Shown: positions 1 to 8,579 of the stretch, piece by piece
Layout of the letters: every line of letters begins with the position of its first letter
How positions within the stretch are numbered: the first letter of the stretch is position 1
Source of the DNA: Lentisphaeria bacterium
GTDB taxonomy: Bacteria; Verrucomicrobiota; Lentisphaeria; Victivallales; Victivallaceae
DNA: 54,155 nucleotides
Direction: 5' to 3'
Assembly (NCBI GenBank): GCA_017457105.1
Contig: JAFTIA010000050.1
Coordinates: 1-54,155 of the forward strand
The notes under the pieces: generated by a model
What the model was told of the DNA's origin: nothing
The model's database searches: none
What the model saw: only the letters and a program-made list of their open reading frames with translations
Program-made: the position numbers and the translations under genes

Positions 1-35
1 CCGTGACCAACTATTACTTTGATTTCATCAAGTAA
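1..35 (+). CDS. 3' end of a pilin-like (FTLIE-type) secreted protein gene, truncated by the window edge
   Basis: Only the last ten codons and the TAA are present ([10 protein letters not shown]). They are identical to the C-terminus of the complete pilin-like gene ending at 1033, and the downstream DNA is also nearly identical, so this is the tail of a very recent tandem paralogue. The function cannot be read from this fragment. The identity to the intact copy implies the same H-x-DG pilin-like family. Confidence 0.7.
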   Translation, partial: VTNYYFDFIK

Positions 36-59
36 TTTCGAGTGTAAAATCGTTTCTGC

Positions 60-98
60 CGCCGGAGAATACTGTGTCAGATTTTCCGGCGTTTTTTT
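60..98 (+). terminator. Intrinsic terminator after the truncated pilin-like gene
   Basis: Arms CGCCGGA (60-66) and TCCGGCG (85-91) are followed by seven T (92-98). It is the same structure as at 1058-1096 and lies 25 bases after the stop codon. Confidence 0.8.
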
Positions 99-111
99 GT
101 TGAATATGTGC

Positions 112-207
112 GCGGAATCCGGGAAACTGCTGCAGGCGGAAAAGGAAGCGTATCAGGGGGCTTCTGGCAACCTCATCGTGTGGCTCAAAGGTGCGGTGCA
201 GATTTTT
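112..207 (+). pseudogene. Remnant of a heparinase-like gene (about 31 codons)
   Basis: This stretch is about 90-95% identical to 1195-1290, which encodes residues 22-52 of the intact 1,148-aa heparinase-like protein. Its reading frame still gives ESGKLLQAEKEAYQGASGN, then reaches TAA at 208-210. Signal peptide codons, start codon, ribosome binding site and the rest of the gene are missing. It joins directly to the pilin-gene tail at a GCG shared by both parents. Several base differences from the intact gene suggest it came from a different paralogue and is a deletion scar of a tandem pilin-plus-heparinase module. I do not expect it to be functional. Confidence 0.75.
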
Positions 208-228
208 TAAAAAAAATTTCATATCCCC

Positions 229-257
229 TTGATTTATCCAAGAAAATTTGCTATAAT
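229..257 (+). promoter_or_regulatory. Sigma70-type promoter for the pilin-like gene
   Basis: TTGATT (229-234) and a perfect TATAAT (252-257) are separated by 17 bases, 35 bases upstream of the start codon at 293. The ribosome binding site AGGAG lies at 283-287. Confidence 0.7.
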
Positions 258-292
258 ATACCCGGCACATTATTTAAAAAAAAGGAGAGAAT

Positions 293-1033
293 ATGAAACG
301 CAGCTTTACATTGATCGAATTATTGGTTGTGATCGCCATTATTGCCATTCTTGCGGCGATGCTTCTTCCTGCATTGAACAATGCCCGGGATAAGGCGAAT
401 CAGATTTCCTGTATCAACCTTTGTAAACAAATGGCGAACTGCGATACGTTTTACAGCAGTGACAACAATGGGTATCTGGCTCCAACATTAGGAGAACAGA
501 CCTTCAATATTTTTTTTGGAGAAAAACAGACTTCCTGGCCCGGGGCTCTCAAACCTTACGCTCCCGATTTGTTCCAGAACCCCAGGGTCGCCAATAAAAA
601 CAAGGCTCATTCTCCCCTTTGTGCCAAAGCGTTGACGGAAGAAGGGCTGCAGGTGACATATTACAGTATCCAGATCGACTTGACTACCGCATGGAAGCAG
701 CACAGCGGTTTTACCCGCAACAAATATACGGCTTATGATAATGGCAATACACCTGTCGCCCAGCTGAAATTTGTCAAAGATTCCATGATCAAGGGGGCAT
801 CCCACAAAATCGTGAACATGGAAGGCTATTACTACGAAAATGTCAATGCCCACACCAAGACTTACTGGGAAGCTCTCTTCGGCAATTACGCATGGACACG
901 GCACCACAAGAGCAATTATGCCATCAACAGCACTTTTGCGGACGGTCATGCCGCATCGGTCCCCAAAGTTCCGTGGGACGATATGGGGAACGGGATCTCC
1001 GTGACCAACTATTACTTTGATTTCATCAAGTAA
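293..1033 (+). CDS. Pilin-like secreted protein with prepilin-type N-terminus
   Basis: This 246-residue protein starts with [20 protein letters not shown], the class III prepilin signal recognised by prepilin peptidase. The residue before the cleavage-site Phe is Ser (MKRS) rather than the usual Gly. The hydrophobic helix covers residues 5-27 and is followed by a soluble domain with no recognisable catalytic motif. Near the C-terminus the [16 protein letters not shown] stretch resembles the H-x-DG motif of prepilin-associated proteins of planctomycete and lentisphaere type. The ATG at 293 has a good AGGAG and its own promoter. The gene ends in a terminator 25 bases later, so it is probably monocistronic, although the heparinase-like gene follows 100 bases downstream. 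A surface or pseudopilus-associated role is inference. Confidence 0.85.
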   Translation: MKRSFTLIELLVVIAIIAILAAMLLPALNNARDKANQISCINLCKQMANCDTFYSSDNNGYLAPTLGEQTFNIFFGEKQTSWPGALKPYAPDLFQNPRVANKNKAHSPLCAKALTEEGLQVTYYSIQIDLTTAWKQHSGFTRNKYTAYDNGNTPVAQLKFVKDSMIKGASHKIVNMEGYYYENVNAHTKTYWEALFGNYAWTRHHKSNYAINSTFADGHAASVPKVPWDDMGNGISVTNYYFDFIK

Positions 1034-1110
1034 TTTCGAGTGTAAAATCGTTTCTGCCGCCGGAGAATACTGTGTCAGATTTTCCGGCGTTTTTTTGGTT
1101 GAATATGTGC
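999..1110 (+). repeat. Direct repeat, copy 2 (pairs with 1-110)
   Basis: Nearly identical to the left window edge. Here the sequence continues into the complete heparinase-like gene, so this is the undamaged arrangement of the module. Confidence 0.9.
1058..1096 (+). terminator. Intrinsic terminator after the pilin-like gene
   Basis: Arms CGCCGGA (1058-1064) and TCCGGCG (1083-1089) are followed by TTTTTTT (1090-1096). It separates the pilin-like gene from the heparinase-like gene at 1133, which would need readthrough or its own promoter. Confidence 0.8.
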
Positions 1111-1132
1111 GATGAAGTGAGAGGAGTGGAGA

Positions 1133-4100
1133 ATGAAATGGAGATATTTGTGGCTTCTGTCTGCGGCATTTTCTCTTTGCGGCATGGAGTTTGAAGCGGA
1201 ATCCGGGAAACTGCTGCAGGCGGAAAAGGAAGCGTATCAGGGGGCTTCGGGCAACTTTATCGTACGGCTCAAAGGTGCGGCGCAGATGGATGTAAAAAAG
1301 GTGGATCCCGCCAATCCCGATCTTCAGATCCCTTTCCGGACGGAAAAAGACGGGGCATGGCAGATCTCTGCAGTTGTCTGTACCGAAACCACCAACAATG
1401 ACTCCTTTTATTATCGAGTGGATGCCGGCCCGCTGCGGACCTGTTTCCCCGGATTCCCCAGAAAGTGTGTAAGCCGCACTTTGCGGACGGAGGTGCTGGA
1501 AGCCGGAAATCATCTGCTTTCCTTTTACCGCCGGGAACCCAACTGCGGGCTGGATAAAGTTCTTCTCAAACCGGTTGCCGCTCCGCCTCTTGCCGTGGTG
1601 AGTTTTCCCGGAAAACCGGGCCCGGATGCCCTTTATACGCTGAAAGCCCGGCCGGGAAGTTATTATGTGCGTATTTACGCCTCCATCCCCACCCCCGGTC
1701 CGCAAAGAAATGCACAGATCAGTATCAACGGTGCGTCGGACATCACCCGCCGGATTATTTTCCCCACCGTTACCAAGGGGCAGTTTGATATTGAGCGCAT
1801 CGCCGTCACTTCCGCCCCTATGCAAATACGGATCCGGACGGATAAGGATGTAACGATTTCCCGTTTGGAACTGCGCCCCGTCAAAAAGGTTCTGCCGGAA
1901 GCCGCAGAAAAATATGTTCCGCCCATCCAACCCCGTACGGATCGCCCACGGCTTTACATCAACCGGGAGCTGATGCCCCGCATCAAGGCCTCCTTTGAGA
2001 ACGGCCCCCACAAAGTTGCGTGGGAGGAAATCGTCCGGGCCGCCAAAGCCCCCTTCCGTTTCGCTCCCAAGCCGGGGCAGGAGGTCCAGTGGGACACCGT
2101 TCTTGTGTTCCGGATGCAGTGCAAGGCCTTTTATTACCTCTTTACCGGCGATGAAAAAATCGGCAGGGAAGCCTGCGACCTTGCCGTGGCGTATATGAAA
2201 GTCGTGAATTTCGGCAATGGACAGGATATTTGCCGCCGCACCGGGGAAGCCATCCGTGTGGCAAGTATGGTTTATGACTGGTGTTATCCTGTAATGACCG
2301 ATGGGGAACGCAGGATTCTGCGGGACCGCTTTCTCTGGCAGGCGGAATCCATGGAGATCGGCTGGCCGCCATTCCTCCAGCATATCAATACCGGTCACGG
2401 CAACGAAGCGCAGTTGAATAAAGATCTTCTCTCCATGGCGATCGCCATTTACAACGAAGACCCTGTGCCGTGGAAATACTGCACCTACCGTTTGCTGGAA
2501 GAGGCCCGTGCCATCAAAAACGATCTTTACAAAAGCGGTTACCACTATGAAGGTACCGGCTACGGTACGGTGCGGTATGCTTCGGATATTACGGCGGCAC
2601 TGCTTCTCAAGCGGGCGGCTGGCTTTGACCAGTTTGAACCCCACGCCGGGAAAGTGCCTTACGCATGGTTTTATCTGCGGACGCCGGACGGCAAACTTTT
2701 GACCGACGGGGATGATTATTCCGCTTTCTCCCGCCGTCCGGGGAATTCGGAGATCTATCTTGCTGCCAATGCTTTGTGGCCGGACCCCAAACTGAAAGCC
2801 GGTTACATGGCGGGATTTTCCGGCCGCCGGAATCCTTACGGCAATCCGGTCTATTTTCTGCTGATGATGGATGCGGATCAGAAGCAGGATGACCGGCTGG
2901 ATGATTTGCCGCCGGTAAAATATTTCGGCGATCCGCTGTCGCTTCTGGTGGCCCGCACCGGGTGGACGCCCGGGCTCGGCTCCGATGATGTGATCGTCCA
3001 TCTGACCGGTCCCGGACTGCATAACTCCAGTCATCAGCATTTGGATGCCGGAGCGTTCCAGCTTTATTACCGGGGACTGCTTACCAGTGACATCGGGCAG
3101 TACCGTTATTTCAGCCGCCCCTATGCCCGGAATTTTGCCAAGACTTCCATGGCGCACTCCACCATGCGCCTGGTGGATCCGGAACAGAAAATCACCCGCA
3201 AGGGCCGCTATGTGGATATTACAAGCGGGATCCAGGAAGGGCCCCTTTCCGGACCGTATCTCCCGGAACACTTTACCGTCAAACGCTCTTTCTATGAAAC
3301 AGGGAAGGTGTTAAGTGTTTCCACCGATGCCCGGACACCGCATTTGCAGATGGATCTGCAGAAATCTTTTCCCACCCGGGCAAAGAAATATATCCGGACC
3401 ATGGTGTTTCTGGCGGCGGAAAATCCGGCACTGGTGGTGCTGGATGAGCTGGAACTTGTCCGGCCCAACATCAAACCTGTCTGGCAGATCACCTCTCTCG
3501 ACCGTCCGGAAAAAAAGGACAACGGGCAGTTGATCGCTGAACATCTTTTCTGCGGACTGCCTTCCCGGCTTACGGTAACAACGCTTCTCCCCCGCAAGAG
3601 TGATGCTTTGATTCTTTCCGGCAAAGAGGCGCATACGGTGGAGGGGACCCTTTATCGTGCGCCGTTCCCCAATCAGCCGGAGGCTTCTGCCAGCCGCACG
3701 GAGATCACGGCGGCACAGGGGGAAAACAATACCCGTTTCCTCCACATTCTCCAGCCCACTCCGGGAACGGATGCCCCCAAAGTCACTATGACCGAAAGAA
3801 ATGGCGTGATCACGCTGGTTTCCGATGGCTGGCGGCTTGTTCTGACTCCCGGCAAAGCCCCGCAAGCCGAGGTGATCAAGCCGTACCGCACAGCTCCGGC
3901 AGAAAAGAACGCTCTTTTTCTGGACGGGAAAAAAGCGGGTGTTTTGCAGAATGACAAGGTGCCGCTTCTCCCCGTTTTGAAAGCGGCAAAGATCCCCTTC
4001 CGGGAGAAGGGGAGCATGCTTACGGTGGAGGATATGATGTTGATCCCCTGCGATACTCCCCCCCGTCCGGATGCCTTGCCCCTGACCCGGGAAAAAGGCG

Positions 4101-4579
4101 TATGGCTGGCTTCTCCCTCTGAACTTGCCGGATTTCTGAATGCCAGTACGGTTTTTGATCCGGATACAGGCAGTTATTTTCTGCAGCGGCGGCCGGGGAG
4201 CTCCCGGATCTTCGCTTCTTCCGTGACCCGGGGGGATGCTGGAGATTGGCGGGCTCTGCTTGACGGGGATACCGTCTGTTTTCTCGCCAACGGCAACACG
4301 GTGGGGACTGCCACTTTCCGTAAAGACTGCATGTTAAACGGGGTGAAAGTCAGTTTCAATCAGGGGGATACCCGCACCGCCCGTTTCAAACTGGAAGTTT
4401 CCGCTGACAACAAGAGTTATAAAACCGTTTTTGACGGTCAGAGTTCCGGCAGATCATCCGGTTTGGAACTGTATTCCTTCCCGGCGCAGAAAGTGCGTTA
4501 TGTGCGTTTCCATCTTCTGGGGAACAGCATCAACGCATGGAATGCCGTGACCGGGATCCAATTCATTGAAAGGAATTAA
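1133..4579 (+). CDS. Large secreted heparinase II/III-family protein
   Basis: This 1,148-residue protein has an N-terminal signal peptide (MKWRYLWLLSAAFSLCGM). Residues about 25-260 form beta-rich, carbohydrate-binding-like modules. An all-alpha toroid follows (about 270-560, with NTGHGNEAQLN), then a heparinase II/III beta-sandwich. The latter carries SSHQHLDAG at 633-640, so His634, His636 and Asp638 fit the H-x-H-x-D signature seen in polysaccharide lyases of this fold. The last 150 residues, ending in FERN-like beta strands (ARFKLEVSADNKSYK), resemble an F5/8 type C (discoidin) domain. Expected role: beta-elimination of a uronate-containing polysaccharide at or outside the outer membrane. 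The substrate cannot be told. The start is supported by GAGGAGTGGAG just upstream. Residues 22-52 are duplicated in the remnant at 112-207. Confidence 0.8.
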   Translation: MKWRYLWLLSAAFSLCGMEFEAESGKLLQAEKEAYQGASGNFIVRLKGAAQMDVKKVDPANPDLQIPFRTEKDGAWQISAVVCTETTNNDSFYYRVDAGPLRTCFPGFPRKCVSRTLRTEVLEAGNHLLSFYRREPNCGLDKVLLKPVAAPPLAVVSFPGKPGPDALYTLKARPGSYYVRIYASIPTPGPQRNAQISINGASDITRRIIFPTVTKGQFDIERIAVTSAPMQIRIRTDKDVTISRLELRPVKKVLPEAAEKYVPPIQPRTDRPRLYINRELMPRIKASFENGPHKVAWEEIVRAAKAPFRFAPKPGQEVQWDTVLVFRMQCKAFYYLFTGDEKIGREACDLAVAYMKVVNFGNGQDICRRTGEAIRVASMVYDWCYPVMTDGERRILRDRFLWQAESMEIGWPPFLQHINTGHGNEAQLNKDLLSMAIAIYNEDPVPWKYCTYRLLEEARAIKNDLYKSGYHYEGTGYGTVRYASDITAALLLKRAAGFDQFEPHAGKVPYAWFYLRTPDGKLLTDGDDYSAFSRRPGNSEIYLAANALWPDPKLKAGYMAGFSGRRNPYGNPVYFLLMMDADQKQDDRLDDLPPVKYFGDPLSLLVARTGWTPGLGSDDVIVHLTGPGLHNSSHQHLDAGAFQLYYRGLLTSDIGQYRYFSRPYARNFAKTSMAHSTMRLVDPEQKITRKGRYVDITSGIQEGPLSGPYLPEHFTVKRSFYETGKVLSVSTDARTPHLQMDLQKSFPTRAKKYIRTMVFLAAENPALVVLDELELVRPNIKPVWQITSLDRPEKKDNGQLIAEHLFCGLPSRLTVTTLLPRKSDALILSGKEAHTVEGTLYRAPFPNQPEASASRTEITAAQGENNTRFLHILQPTPGTDAPKVTMTERNGVITLVSDGWRLVLTPGKAPQAEVIKPYRTAPAEKNALFLDGKKAGVLQNDKVPLLPVLKAAKIPFREKGSMLTVEDMMLIPCDTPPRPDALPLTREKGVWLASPSELAGFLNASTVFDPDTGSYFLQRRPGSSRIFASSVTRGDAGDWRALLDGDTVCFLANGNTVGTATFRKDCMLNGVKVSFNQGDTRTARFKLEVSADNKSYKTVFDGQSSGRSSGLELYSFPAQKVRYVRFHLLGNSINAWNAVTGIQFIERN

Positions 4580-4748
4580 CCGGGCATCCGTTTCGCTGCG
4601 GCGTGGCAAGGTCGCTGGTATGAGGTCGGCATACACTGCAAAAAAAGCACACGCTTACTTCACGCCATGTGCCAATCGTCCGGCAGGCCCGGCCCATCCG
4701 ACCGGCATTGCCCGCAGTACCGGCTCTGCGTAATGTGCTCTGTTTGTA

Positions 4749-5921
4749 CTAATTCAGCGGGGGGACTTCCTGCCGGCGATCTTGTGTGAGACCGCCGGAA
4801 TGATCGATGACCCATTGGAGACAGGATTGGGGGGAAACGATTTTCCCCGCCTGAATGTCTGCTTCAGTAAAACGGGCGAAAAGGATTTCGCCCACACCCT
4901 GACGGTCACGGTCATAAATCACGCAGATGGAGCCGTCCGGCATGATGTCTGCATCCGGATATGCCACCAGTTCCCGGTCATCCAGCAGCAGGCCGCCGTA
5001 CCATGAGCGGCCGTCATCATCCGAAAGCCGAGCGGTCAGGTTGGTCCGCATGGCGTAGCGTTCCGGCCATTGTCCCCGGGCATCATTGTAAATTTGCAGC
5101 AGTTTCCCGGAGGGCAGACGGCGGATGCACATCCGGCTGTTGGTCATGGTAAATGTGGTGGGGCGGACCGGTTTGCTCCAGTGTACGCCGCCATCCAGAC
5201 TGACGGCTTCGGCCATGCCGGTAAAGGCCCGCCCCCAGACTGCAATAGAGCCGTCCTGCCGTTCTGCAAAATTGTGTTCCCCGGTTTCGTCCGGACCGCA
5301 GGGCATCTGGGAAAAATCCACCGATCCCCGGCAAGTCAGCGTTTCCCCCATGTCGGTGGAAATACACATCCGGCATCCCGGCTGGAGCTGCATATCCGGG
5401 TGCTCCACAGTGGCAATATCCCAGACACAGATGGGGTAAACCCAGCTGCCGTCAGAAAATACGGTTGGCTTATTTATCATTACGCCGTCCGAGATCCGGC
5501 GGGGCGGTGAGAAACGGAAATCGCCGATGGCTGCTTCCGGATTTTCTATGATCGACTCAAACACGCCGCCTGCACCATCCTGAATATCCCAGGTGCCGGA
5601 ATCTCCGCCGCAGCCCTGAGCCCAGAACCAGCGGAATTTGCCGTCCGGCGAATACCACATTTGCGAATCGTATGCACGCACATCCGGGTGAGGCGGGTCC
5701 ACGACTGCCGCCGGAGTCCATGTTTTGCCCTCATCGTCACTGATGGAGAGGAGGACATAATTATCCCGGCATTCGGTATCGCCGCCGGCGTACCAGACGG
5801 CAAAGAGCCGCCCGGAAGGGATGCAGGCAATGGAGGCGATCCCCTGAAAAGTACGGTGCAAATGTTTTTCGGAGGGCATCACCGGCTGGACCGGGATCAA
5901 CGCTTCATTGGTATAATTCAT
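4749..5921 (-). CDS. BNR-repeat sialidase-like protein (cytoplasmic)
   Basis: This 390-residue protein carries three recognisable Asp-box motifs, SDDEGKTW, SLDGGVHW and SDDDGRSW, which mark the six-bladed sialidase fold. It has no signal peptide, so it should act on imported or intracellular sugars, unlike a classical secreted sialidase. The family also contains non-sialidase hydrolases and lyases, and I could not verify the arginine triad or the Tyr/Glu pair, so sialic acid specificity is not claimed. It lies 11 bases downstream of the six-hairpin glycosidase-like gene and is probably co-transcribed with it. The 169-bp spacer to the heparinase-like gene (4580-4748) shows no clear gene or strong terminator. 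Confidence 0.75.
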   Translation of the reverse strand: MNYTNEALIPVQPVMPSEKHLHRTFQGIASIACIPSGRLFAVWYAGGDTECRDNYVLLSISDDEGKTWTPAAVVDPPHPDVRAYDSQMWYSPDGKFRWFWAQGCGGDSGTWDIQDGAGGVFESIIENPEAAIGDFRFSPPRRISDGVMINKPTVFSDGSWVYPICVWDIATVEHPDMQLQPGCRMCISTDMGETLTCRGSVDFSQMPCGPDETGEHNFAERQDGSIAVWGRAFTGMAEAVSLDGGVHWSKPVRPTTFTMTNSRMCIRRLPSGKLLQIYNDARGQWPERYAMRTNLTARLSDDDGRSWYGGLLLDDRELVAYPDADIMPDGSICVIYDRDRQGVGEILFARFTEADIQAGKIVSPQSCLQWVIDHSGGLTQDRRQEVPPLN

Positions 5922-5932
5922 AAAAATTCCTC

Positions 5933-8491
5933 TTATTCAAACTCAAGCGTGATTTTCCCGCTGTTGCCGGAAATGGTCACAGTTTCGGTAACGGGGTCAT
6001 ATTCGCCGCCGGTGCAACTGACCGGGCGGCGTTCCAAATGGTCCGGCAGACGGAAAAGGACCCGCTCCACCGGGTATTCAAAACTGAATTCTGCCCGACA
6101 GCGGTTTTGTTCCGGCAGGATTTGGAAATCCAGCTTGCCGAATTTGGTACGCAGACCTTGCGCAGCAATACGCTGACCGGGTTTCATCCAGGCACGGGGG
6201 ATGCCGCTGCCGAGGCGTGCGGCGGTGCCGTCAGCCATGTAGAGCATCCAGAAGATGGTTTTCAGGAACCAGGCTTCTTCGTGGGATTTGTGAACGATGC
6301 TGAAATAATGTTCCCAGTGGCTGTAAGTTTCCCGATCCTGCATGGCGGCGAGCTGATTGTAGAAAATCCGCAGGAAAGATTTGACTTCGCCGCGTATCAG
6401 ATGCAGATAGTCATGCCGCAGATAGTACGGCTGACAGAAAGCGGCATTTTCCACGGAATGCGGCCACGCATTGGCACGGAGGAGCCGGGTCATCAGAGGA
6501 CTGCGGGGATCATCCACGCCGTAATAACCGCAGGAGAGATCCGAATTGATGAGGGTGCGGTAGAATACTGCTCCGTGATAAGTCCAGCGGCCGCCTTCAG
6601 CGTGATACGCCGGATCGCCGATCATGCCGGTCCACGGGGGCGGGGGCTGGACCCAGAAGCCGTTTTCGGCGGGCGTTGCGGGGGCCTTGCCCTCTTCCGC
6701 TTCAAGTGCGGTCAGGATATCCTGCCGGTAATTCCGGCATTCTTCCGTCAGCATGGCAGCGTATTCCGGATCAATATCCGGCAGGATATCCGCCATGCGG
6801 GAGAGGCCGCCGAAACTGCCTGCATTCAGGAAAAATGAGTGGAAATACTCCACCGGATCATCCACTTTGCCTTTGGCAAGACCGTAATAACCTCCCAGTT
6901 TTGCGGCTTCGTCCATATTACCGCGTCGCCATTTTATCAGATAATCACAGGTTTTGCGGATGGCGGGGAGGTGTGCCGCCAGCCATTCCCGGTCCCGGCA
7001 GAGGTGGTAAACCTTGCCCACGGTCCAGAGAAAGGGGCCGGCTTCGTTCTGATAGGTGGAATAGGTGGTGATGGAGCCATCCTGATTCTGGCGTTCAAAA
7101 AAGAATTCCAGTGCACGTTTGGCTTCGTCAATCAGACCGGCTTCGGCAAAAGCGGCGATGATGGGGTAACTTTCGGAACCGATGGGAGAGTAACGGATGC
7201 CTACGTTGGGCAGCAGAATACCATTCTGTTCCCCGGTGGTGGCAAGATACAAGTGCAGCAGACCGGCACGCAGGCGGTCATGAATGCCCTTTTCCGGAAT
7301 GGAAACTTGAGCCATGCGGTCCAGCAGGTCATTCCAATACTTCTGCACAGCCTGATAATGGGTGGAAAATTCGGTTTGGGCGAGTTTGTGGGCACGGTCA
7401 AGGGGCAGGGGATAGTTGGGGATCAGCATATCCACGATGCGTTCTTCGCCGGGCCAGACCAGCACGGAATTTTCCACAGAGTGAACGGGTTTGCCGTCCA
7501 GCAGGGTCAATGCGGCGCAGCGGTCGGGGGCGATCAAACTCATCCCGTGTTCAAAGGGCGGCCGTGCGGCAAATTCTTCCGATGGCAGAGCTGCTTCTGC
7601 ACCGCTAAAAAAGGCGTAGGCGGGTGTTGGGGAGATGTTGCGGAGTTTGACCCGGATGCGGAGAATGACTTCTTCGGATCGGTCCAGACTGGCGATTTCA
7701 GCGGACCGTTCCTGCCATGGGAGGCGGTTTTCGCTCAGTGCTCCGAAAGCGTAGGCTGCGGTGTGATCTGTTCCCCGGTTGGTTTCCTGAGTCAGGAGCT
7801 GAGTTTCCAGCCCGGCAAAGGCGGTCATGTCATACTCAATATTTTTTTCGTGCTGAATGGAATGCAGAATGGGCAGGCTGCCGTCTTCCAGATGCCGTGT
7901 GATGGCGGGGCGGGCGTGTTCTCCGGGGCCGAGGTCAAACTGAATACGCAGTTCGTGGCCGTCCCAAACGTTGGAAAGAGAGTGGCAGCGGGGGAAAACT
8001 ACGCCCCACTGCTGCAGGTCAAGTTCGCCTTCGCCGTTCCGCAGACTTTTTACTTCCAGATAAAATCCCCGGACATCCAGCCCGCAGCCCAGATAGGTGG
8101 GCGTGAATTTCCGGTTCCGGCAGAAGGGGGCGGCATCGTCAAAAGTGATTTCCGGTTCAGACTCCATCTTTTCCTGTTCTGCGGCCAGCCCTCGGGCACG
8201 GACAGCCTGATCCACTTCGGCGAAGGAACGCAAATCATTCCCCGGCAGTGCTGCACCCCGGTTCTCCACAATCACCGGATAAGCGGATTGAATATCCCGC
8301 AGGAAACAGCAGAACCCGGCAGCACGGACGGTGGGCGGCAGTTCCGCTGCAAAGCATTTTTGCGGCACCTTCAGCAGAACATCACTTCCTTTGAACGGCA
8401 CAGAACAGCAGACTTCAGTTCCAATACAGAATTCGGCGGTCGTATCAACCGGGTGCGGAAAGATCAGTCGGATCGTGGAAAGACAGTTCAT
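5933..8491 (-). CDS. Six-hairpin ((alpha/alpha)6) glycosidase-like protein
   Basis: The 852-residue product has a beta-rich N-terminal half (to about 340) and a C-terminal helical toroid with paired-helix repeats (NVGIRYSPIGSESYPIIAAF, FFERQNQDGSITTYSTYQNE, FLKTIFWMLYMADGTAAR), then a short beta tail. This architecture is that of six-hairpin glycosidases (GH78, GH95 or GH116-like layout). I could not assign a family, and the catalytic acids are unproven; acidic residues near QNQDGS and YQNEAG are candidates. There is no signal peptide, so it should work in the cytoplasm on short oligosaccharides. The start is supported by AGGAG five bases upstream. It is the first gene of a two-gene operon with the BNR protein and is divergent from an AraC regulator. 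Confidence 0.6.
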   Translation of the reverse strand: MNCLSTIRLIFPHPVDTTAEFCIGTEVCCSVPFKGSDVLLKVPQKCFAAELPPTVRAAGFCCFLRDIQSAYPVIVENRGAALPGNDLRSFAEVDQAVRARGLAAEQEKMESEPEITFDDAAPFCRNRKFTPTYLGCGLDVRGFYLEVKSLRNGEGELDLQQWGVVFPRCHSLSNVWDGHELRIQFDLGPGEHARPAITRHLEDGSLPILHSIQHEKNIEYDMTAFAGLETQLLTQETNRGTDHTAAYAFGALSENRLPWQERSAEIASLDRSEEVILRIRVKLRNISPTPAYAFFSGAEAALPSEEFAARPPFEHGMSLIAPDRCAALTLLDGKPVHSVENSVLVWPGEERIVDMLIPNYPLPLDRAHKLAQTEFSTHYQAVQKYWNDLLDRMAQVSIPEKGIHDRLRAGLLHLYLATTGEQNGILLPNVGIRYSPIGSESYPIIAAFAEAGLIDEAKRALEFFFERQNQDGSITTYSTYQNEAGPFLWTVGKVYHLCRDREWLAAHLPAIRKTCDYLIKWRRGNMDEAAKLGGYYGLAKGKVDDPVEYFHSFFLNAGSFGGLSRMADILPDIDPEYAAMLTEECRNYRQDILTALEAEEGKAPATPAENGFWVQPPPPWTGMIGDPAYHAEGGRWTYHGAVFYRTLINSDLSCGYYGVDDPRSPLMTRLLRANAWPHSVENAAFCQPYYLRHDYLHLIRGEVKSFLRIFYNQLAAMQDRETYSHWEHYFSIVHKSHEEAWFLKTIFWMLYMADGTAARLGSGIPRAWMKPGQRIAAQGLRTKFGKLDFQILPEQNRCRAEFSFEYPVERVLFRLPDHLERRPVSCTGGEYDPVTETVTISGNSGKITLEFE

Positions 8492-8506
8492 TTTCTCCTC
8501 AAGAGT

Positions 8507-8534
8507 TTGATTTTTTGTATGAAAACGCTATACT
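8507..8534 (+). promoter_or_regulatory. Promoter for the AraC-family gene
   Basis: TTGATT (8507-8512), a 16-base spacer and TATACT (8529-8534) lie 45 bases before the ATG. The region is shared with the divergent glycosidase-like operon, so it is also the likely place for AraC operator sites. Confidence 0.5.
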
Positions 8535-8579
8535 ATACCATGTTGTGAGTTGAATTTTCTGCAAAAAGGGTTCGATTTT

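Larger units (their letters stand above)
1..110 (+). repeat. Direct repeat, copy 1 (pairs with 999-1110)
   Basis: Bases 1-110 match 999-1110 almost base for base: the last codons of the pilin-like gene, its terminator and the start of the next spacer. The only difference I see is one G after the T-run. The match stops at TGTGCG, where this copy jumps into sequence related to codons 22-52 of the heparinase-like gene. Confidence 0.9.

Noticed and set aside
488-3271. Antisense open frame of 927 codons across the pilin-like and heparinase-like genes
   Set aside because: It is a mirror frame caused by GC-rich third positions. It has no family motifs, spans a promoter, terminator and two genes, and the plus-strand proteins are clear.
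4580-4748. Possible small RNA or gene in the spacer after the first heparinase-like gene
   Set aside because: No frame with a start and ribosome binding site, no strong terminator, only a weak five-base inverted repeat (GTATG/CATAC).
6839-8548. Plus-strand open frame of 569 codons opposite the six-hairpin glycosidase-like gene
   Set aside because: Gly/Phe-rich shadow translation without a family; it also runs through the divergent promoter region.
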